Assembly (NCBI GenBank): GCA_029959295.1
Contig: JASCOH010000006.1
Location: forward strand, 1 to 64,000
Length of the DNA stretch: 64,000 bases
DNA from: Flavobacteriaceae bacterium PS02334
GTDB lineage: Bacteria > Bacteroidota > Bacteroidia > Flavobacteriales > Flavobacteriaceae
Direction: 5' to 3'
Shown: piece after piece, positions 61,101-64,000 of the stretch
How the letters are laid out: every line of letters begins with the position of its first letter
Position numbering within the stretch: the first letter of the stretch is position 1
The notes under the pieces: generated by a model
The model's database searches: none
The model's input: only the letters and a program-made list of their open reading frames with translations
Told to the model about the DNA's origin: nothing
Made by a program: the position numbers and the translations under genes

Positions 61101-61399
61101 TTCGTGTCTTCATAATAAGTCACTTTCATCAAAGTCAAGCCTTGAATGTTTTTAGTCTCAATTGATTTTACGCCATTGGCAAAAAGCATGACGTTCACAT
61201 AGTTTTTTGCAAAATAAGACTCCATCTGATTCGGAGTATAACCTCCAAAAGGATGCGCGAGGTAAATCACGGGAAGGTTCATTTTTGGCAAAATATCGAC
61301 TTTGATATCTTTTACGGCGCCGATTCCAAAAAAGAATAATCCGGCCACGAGCACCAATATGGAGATGGGTTTGCGAAGTGCAAATCGTATTAAATTCAT
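58115..61399 (-). CDS. RND efflux permease
   Basis: 1094 aa, 12 transmembrane helices with two large periplasmic loops in the usual duplicated layout (MNLIRFALRKPISILVLVAG start). TM4 has ILVDESTVTIENI, so the usual Asp-Asp proton-relay pair is Asp400-Glu401. The TM10 segment SIANAVLLV has Ala975 where AcrB has Lys940. The central cytoplasmic loop (about residues 495-565) is long and charged. The order OMF-permease-adaptor is one transcription unit with short overlaps. A tripartite exporter of unknown substrate; close HAE-type or divergent subclass. Confidence 0.92.
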   Translation of the reverse strand: MNLIRFALRKPISILVLVAGLFFFGIGAVKDIKVDILPKMNLPVIYLAHPFGGYTPNQMESYFAKNYVNVMLFANGVKSIETKNIQGLTLMKVTYYEDTNMAQAAAELSALSNRIQAAFPPGSQPPFIIRFDASSLPVGQLVLSSKTRSNNELQDLANVYVRASFTSIPGILSPPPFGGSPRTIEVNVDPDLLRSHNMTPDQIVEAIRINNQTAPSGNVRIGDKNYITPTNNTIKEVADFAKIPLFKGGVQNLYLGDVATVKDGADITAGYALVNGKRSVYVSIAKAGDASTWDVVQNLKAELPKIQSTLPEDVKLSYEFDQSVYVINSVKSLVTEGIIGAVLTGLMVLLFLGDRRAALIVILTIPISIISGVLFLKLFGQTINLMSLSGLALAIGILVDESTVTIENIHQHLDMGKPKALAIWDACKEIALPKLLILLCILAVFAPAFTMTGIPGALFLPLAMAIGFSMIISFLLSQTFVPVMANWLMKGHSKVNHGPEITDDEAEFNASGIDPTSEKDTFAQKRVLAQRDDLDNDKKIGFFEKFRMRFMRFLDRIFPFRKSIALLYLFGITAIAIGLLSVIGQDVFPKVNSSQFQLRLRAPDGTRLERTEEKAILALKELEKMVGKEHISISSIYVGQHPSLFSVSPIYLFMSGPHEAVFQVALKDYHADMDVFKDDFRARIKKILPDVKLSFEPIELTDKVLSQGSPTPIEIRIAGKNKKINEKYANKLVEKLNQFDYFRDVQIGQPIKYPSLDINIDRTRAAQLGVDMNEVSRSLIASTSSSRYTEKNTWIDEKAGLSYNVQVQVPLNKMMSENDLGEIPLMKNSARPVLSDVATITPSFTYGENDNLGAMPYITVTANIDHTDLGTASKDVQKTISSLGELPRGVFIDTIGLSKVLVETMNSLQSGLLVAVVVIFLMLSANFQSFKVSLVILTTVPAVVLGALLLLLITGSTLNLQSYMGIIMSVGVSIANAVLLVTNAEQLRKINGNALQSAREAASLRLRPIIMTSVAMIAGMLPMAIGHGEGGDQVSPLGRAVIGGLLFSTFTVLIILPLIFAWAQGKSSTQSVSLDPEDKESKHYISSLHDQNEK

Positions 61400-61409
61400 C
61401 GTTGGAAAA

Positions 61410-62798
61410 TTAAAATTCGTTAATAAATAAGTCGAAATCTCCTGTCGCCGCCGCTTTCATCAAAAGCGACTGCCAGACATTGTTGTAGATAATATCTCGG
61501 TCGATTTCGGCGCGGTTCAAAGTATAAAGCGTTTGCGTCACGTCAACAAGATTAGTCAATCCGTTTTTATATAAAGTTGTTTTTTGCAAATATGCTTGCT
61601 GTGCGGCTTGAACTTGTTTTGGCGCTTCCGCATAATTTTCCATCGCATATTTTATCTTGGCATCGGCTGCGTCAGACTGTGTTTTCAATTGCTGGTCGAT
61701 TACTTTATATTCTTCTTGAAGCCCTTCAGAAATTAATTTTTGGGCACTGACTTTTTTGCTTGATCTTGCGATTGTGGTTAAATTCCACGAAACTCCTACG
61801 CCTAAAAGATAGTTTTGGCGATTTGGATTTACACCGTCAAAATAATTTTGGTTGTATGAATTTTGATCTGAAGCATAATCTGAATTAAATCCGGAAGCCC
61901 TTGTTTGGTAAACTCCGAAGAAACTGAATGTTGGAAGATATTCTCTTTTGAATAATTTTGTCTGCTGTTTGCTGTAATCAATTCTGCTTTTATAAAATTG
62001 CAAAATTGGATTCAAAGTGTCATTTGCTGTTTCAAAACCTAAGATAGATTTCGGCACTTGCTTTACAAAAGAACTATCCAAAACAAAATCTTTAATATCA
62101 GTTCCCATCAAAGCGACTAATTTATTGTTCAAATCTTTGACCTGGTCTTTGCTTTGGTTTAATTGAATTTTAGCACGAGAAACTTCCGCGGCAGCGAGCG
62201 TAGAATCGACTCCGGCAAGCAAGCCATTTTTGACTCTGGCTGCGGCAATTCTATGAAAAACTATAGCACGACTGAGATTTTTTTCTTGGGAAATTAATAA
62301 TCGCTGGCTGGCCAAAAGATTCAAGTAAGCTGCAGAAATTTTAATCTTTTGCTGGAACTTTTCTTGGTCTAAATCTTTTTCAAATCTTTGCGCATCGGCT
62401 TTGGCCAAATTGATTCTTTGCCTAGTTCTTCCAAAAGTGAAAAAATCCCAGTTGACATTTACTAAATACAAAGCACCAAACGCGGCGTTCCAGTTTTGTT
62501 CTGCCAAAGGCAATCCTGAAGAAGCAACTCCAAGACCTCCAAAACCATAAAGCGGTCCGTTTTGTCCGTTTACAGTTCCATAATCTTGTTGTGCGGCAAG
62601 GTTTAAATTGGGCAGATAATCGCGCCGAACCTGCTTGACTGTTTCTTTTGAAGCGTCGGCATAGTAGCTTTTAGCCTTGATAGTCCCATAATTGGCGATT
62701 CCGGTTTCTACGGCTTCCTTGAGAGAAAGCGTTTGTGAAAAGCCTTGGATGAAGAATACCAAAAAAAGAAAAAGGGGGAGCTTTTTTTTCGTCATCAT
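61410..62798 (-). CDS. TolC-family outer-membrane efflux protein
   Basis: 462 aa with a signal peptide (to about residue 22). OEP fold: two repeats of long helices with Ala, Gln and Leu heptads (LSLKEAVETGIANYGTIKAKSYYADASK; ITAAYLN-like; TDAADAKIKYAMENYAE) and beta strands (FNSDYASDQNSYNQNYF). The channel component of the RND exporter and first gene of the operon; the permease begins 10 bp after its stop. The promoter box is at 62821-62828. Confidence 0.92.
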   Translation of the reverse strand: MMTKKKLPLFLFLVFFIQGFSQTLSLKEAVETGIANYGTIKAKSYYADASKETVKQVRRDYLPNLNLAAQQDYGTVNGQNGPLYGFGGLGVASSGLPLAEQNWNAAFGALYLVNVNWDFFTFGRTRQRINLAKADAQRFEKDLDQEKFQQKIKISAAYLNLLASQRLLISQEKNLSRAIVFHRIAAARVKNGLLAGVDSTLAAAEVSRAKIQLNQSKDQVKDLNNKLVALMGTDIKDFVLDSSFVKQVPKSILGFETANDTLNPILQFYKSRIDYSKQQTKLFKREYLPTFSFFGVYQTRASGFNSDYASDQNSYNQNYFDGVNPNRQNYLLGVGVSWNLTTIARSSKKVSAQKLISEGLQEEYKVIDQQLKTQSDAADAKIKYAMENYAEAPKQVQAAQQAYLQKTTLYKNGLTNLVDVTQTLYTLNRAEIDRDIIYNNVWQSLLMKAAATGDFDLFINEF

Positions 62799-62820
62799 TT
62801 AATTCTAAGTTTTAAGAGTG

Positions 62821-62828
62821 CAAATTTA
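62821..62828 (-). promoter_or_regulatory. -7 promoter box of the RND efflux operon
   Basis: TAAATTTG on the minus strand, 22 bp before the start of the TolC-like gene. No well-spaced -33 TTG was found, so expression may need an activator. Confidence 0.6.
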
Positions 62829-62959
62829 GGGTGCAAGAAACTTATTATGCAGATTAAAGTGACAAATCCTTTTTGTAAAATGACGAATTGAATTGGTCAT
62901 TAAATCGGCAATAAATTTAATTTTAAGTAGTTACTTTGTAATCTTGAATTGGAAAAAAA

Positions 62960-63997
62960 ATGAAATGGAAACCCGAGAATGTCCTTGAAAATAAATGGTG
63001 GCAGGAAGTCGCAGTTTTGCTATTTTCTTTTTCGTTGTTTTCGATAAAAAATGACTGGATTTTACTAGAATCTGTGAGTACAATTTTTTCTGGAATTGCT
63101 TATTATTTTATACTTTATTCTCATGCGCAGGCGAACCGTTTTTTTCTGCTTCCAATATTATTGAAAAGAAATAAAGGCGCGCTTTACTTGATTCTTACGA
63201 CTCTTTTGGCATTGCTTTTTTCTGGAATTCTCTATGAATTGTCGCGAGCTTGGATTGAGAATGTTTCTACGCTTTATAAATTTTCGCACCAAAGAAGTTA
63301 CACTTATCAGCTTGCTTCTGTTGTTGGAACTTTGGTTTGTATTCTCGGTCCGATCATGTTTTTGAAATATTACAGCCACCAGAAAAAGCAGAACGAAGAA
63401 GAACTTTTAGTAAATCAAATACAGTTAAATTCTTTGCGAAGCCAATTAAATCCGCATTTTTTGTTCAATACTTTTAATACGCTTTATGGTATCAGTTTAG
63501 AATTTCCGCAACGAACGCCAGATCTGATCATGAAAGTTTCGCAGTTAATGCGCTATCAATTGGAAAGTAATGCCAAGCAATGTGTGACCTTAGAGGAAGA
63601 ATTGTCTTTCATAAATAGTTATATTCAGCTTGAAAAAGAGCGCGTCGGTTATCGCTGTGAAATTACGTATGAATGTAATATTGATAATGAAAATACGTAT
63701 AAAATTTCGCCGATGTTGCTGATTGCTTTTGTAGAAAATGCCTTTAAACACGGAACTTGTGCCATTGAAAACTGTTTTGTGCATATCAAAATCAATATTG
63801 AAAACGGCAAGCTGCAGATGAATATTGTAAATTCGATTCCAGATAAAAAGACGAATGTGGTTTCTACAAAAATCGGAATAAAAAATACTACTGAACGTCT
63901 CAAGTTGATTTATGGGAAAGATTACAACCTAGAGATTACAACGGTTTCCAAGACTTTTATCGTAGATTTGACATTGCTTTTGAAGAAAATTGTCTAA
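62960..63997 (+). CDS. LytS-type sensor histidine kinase, divergent from the efflux operon
   Basis: 345 aa. Four hydrophobic helices in the first 135 residues. Then the His_kinase (PF06580) box LNPHFLFNTFNTLY with His166, and the ATP-binding N-box and following motifs SPMLLIAFVENAFKHG and STKIGIKNTTERLKLIYG. Typical of membrane kinases paired with LytTR response regulators; that partner would be expected just beyond the right edge. It is divergent from the RND operon with a 160-bp shared upstream region, so control of efflux is plausible. Confidence 0.9.
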   Translation: MKWKPENVLENKWWQEVAVLLFSFSLFSIKNDWILLESVSTIFSGIAYYFILYSHAQANRFFLLPILLKRNKGALYLILTTLLALLFSGILYELSRAWIENVSTLYKFSHQRSYTYQLASVVGTLVCILGPIMFLKYYSHQKKQNEEELLVNQIQLNSLRSQLNPHFLFNTFNTLYGISLEFPQRTPDLIMKVSQLMRYQLESNAKQCVTLEEELSFINSYIQLEKERVGYRCEITYECNIDNENTYKISPMLLIAFVENAFKHGTCAIENCFVHIKINIENGKLQMNIVNSIPDKKTNVVSTKIGIKNTTERLKLIYGKDYNLEITTVSKTFIVDLTLLLKKIV

Positions 63998-64000
63998 GAT

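Overview
The window looks like a piece of a Flavobacterium-type chromosome (Bacteroidota, Flavobacteriaceae). The DNA is AT-rich, and genes generally lack Shine-Dalgarno sequences. Many starts instead sit just downstream of TAnnTTTG boxes, the Bacteroidota -7 promoter element. The gene content fits: gldD (gliding lipoprotein), a type IX secretion C-terminal sorting domain, VGIGTTTP-type secreted proteins, DUF3109/DUF3078/DUF4421/DUF3667 proteins, the alpha-2-macroglobulin/PBP1C pair, and the MutY-SSB-GldD cluster. No transposase, CRISPR array, rRNA or prophage was seen. There are two tRNAs, Ala(GGC) and Leu(TAG).

Layout. 1-6 kb is an accessory surface-protein region. It holds two VGIGTTTP secreted-protein genes (one cut by the window edge), each preceded by a small secreted-protein gene, around a TPR/AraC regulator. 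A decayed coiled-coil gene lies there between two 109-bp direct repeats. 6-14 kb holds envelope and hypothetical proteins, an alpha/beta hydrolase with an AraC regulator, and a two-gene operon for a predicted beta-helix protein and a T9SS-sorted protein with an RCC1 seven-bladed propeller. 14-20 kb is mostly housekeeping: enoyl-CoA hydratase, QueD-like PTPS, dCMP deaminase, S41 protease, a small flavoprotein, MarC and DUF3109.

20-28 kb is a dNTP-pool region. It has nrdB-nrdA with dinD 3 bp behind, then an AAA ATPase with a 75-aa partner, an RDD protein and a dGTPase. 27-41 kb holds DUF3078, dxs, tadA, a 1830-aa alpha-2-macroglobulin lipoprotein followed by PBP1C, ribonuclease G, a 30-aa very basic protein and HU. 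41-46 kb is mutY-ssb-gldD (gldE is absent from between ssb and gldD), a metal-binding lipoprotein, an EamA transporter and small proteins. 46-56 kb has a TPR/HTH regulator, an M16 protease pair, L21-L27, a BlaI/BlaR1 pair with clear operators, and an M20 dipeptidase. 56-64 kb has tRNA-Leu, a tripartite RND efflux operon and a divergent LytS-type histidine kinase.

No single system stands out as clearly new. The strongest second-look items are a perfect 30-bp palindrome inside dinD, BlaI operators lying exactly on the -33 and -7 promoter boxes, the repeat-flanked fossil gene with its orphan leader near 3.1-4 kb, the AAA ATPase/small-protein pair, and an RND pump lacking the usual proton-relay residues.
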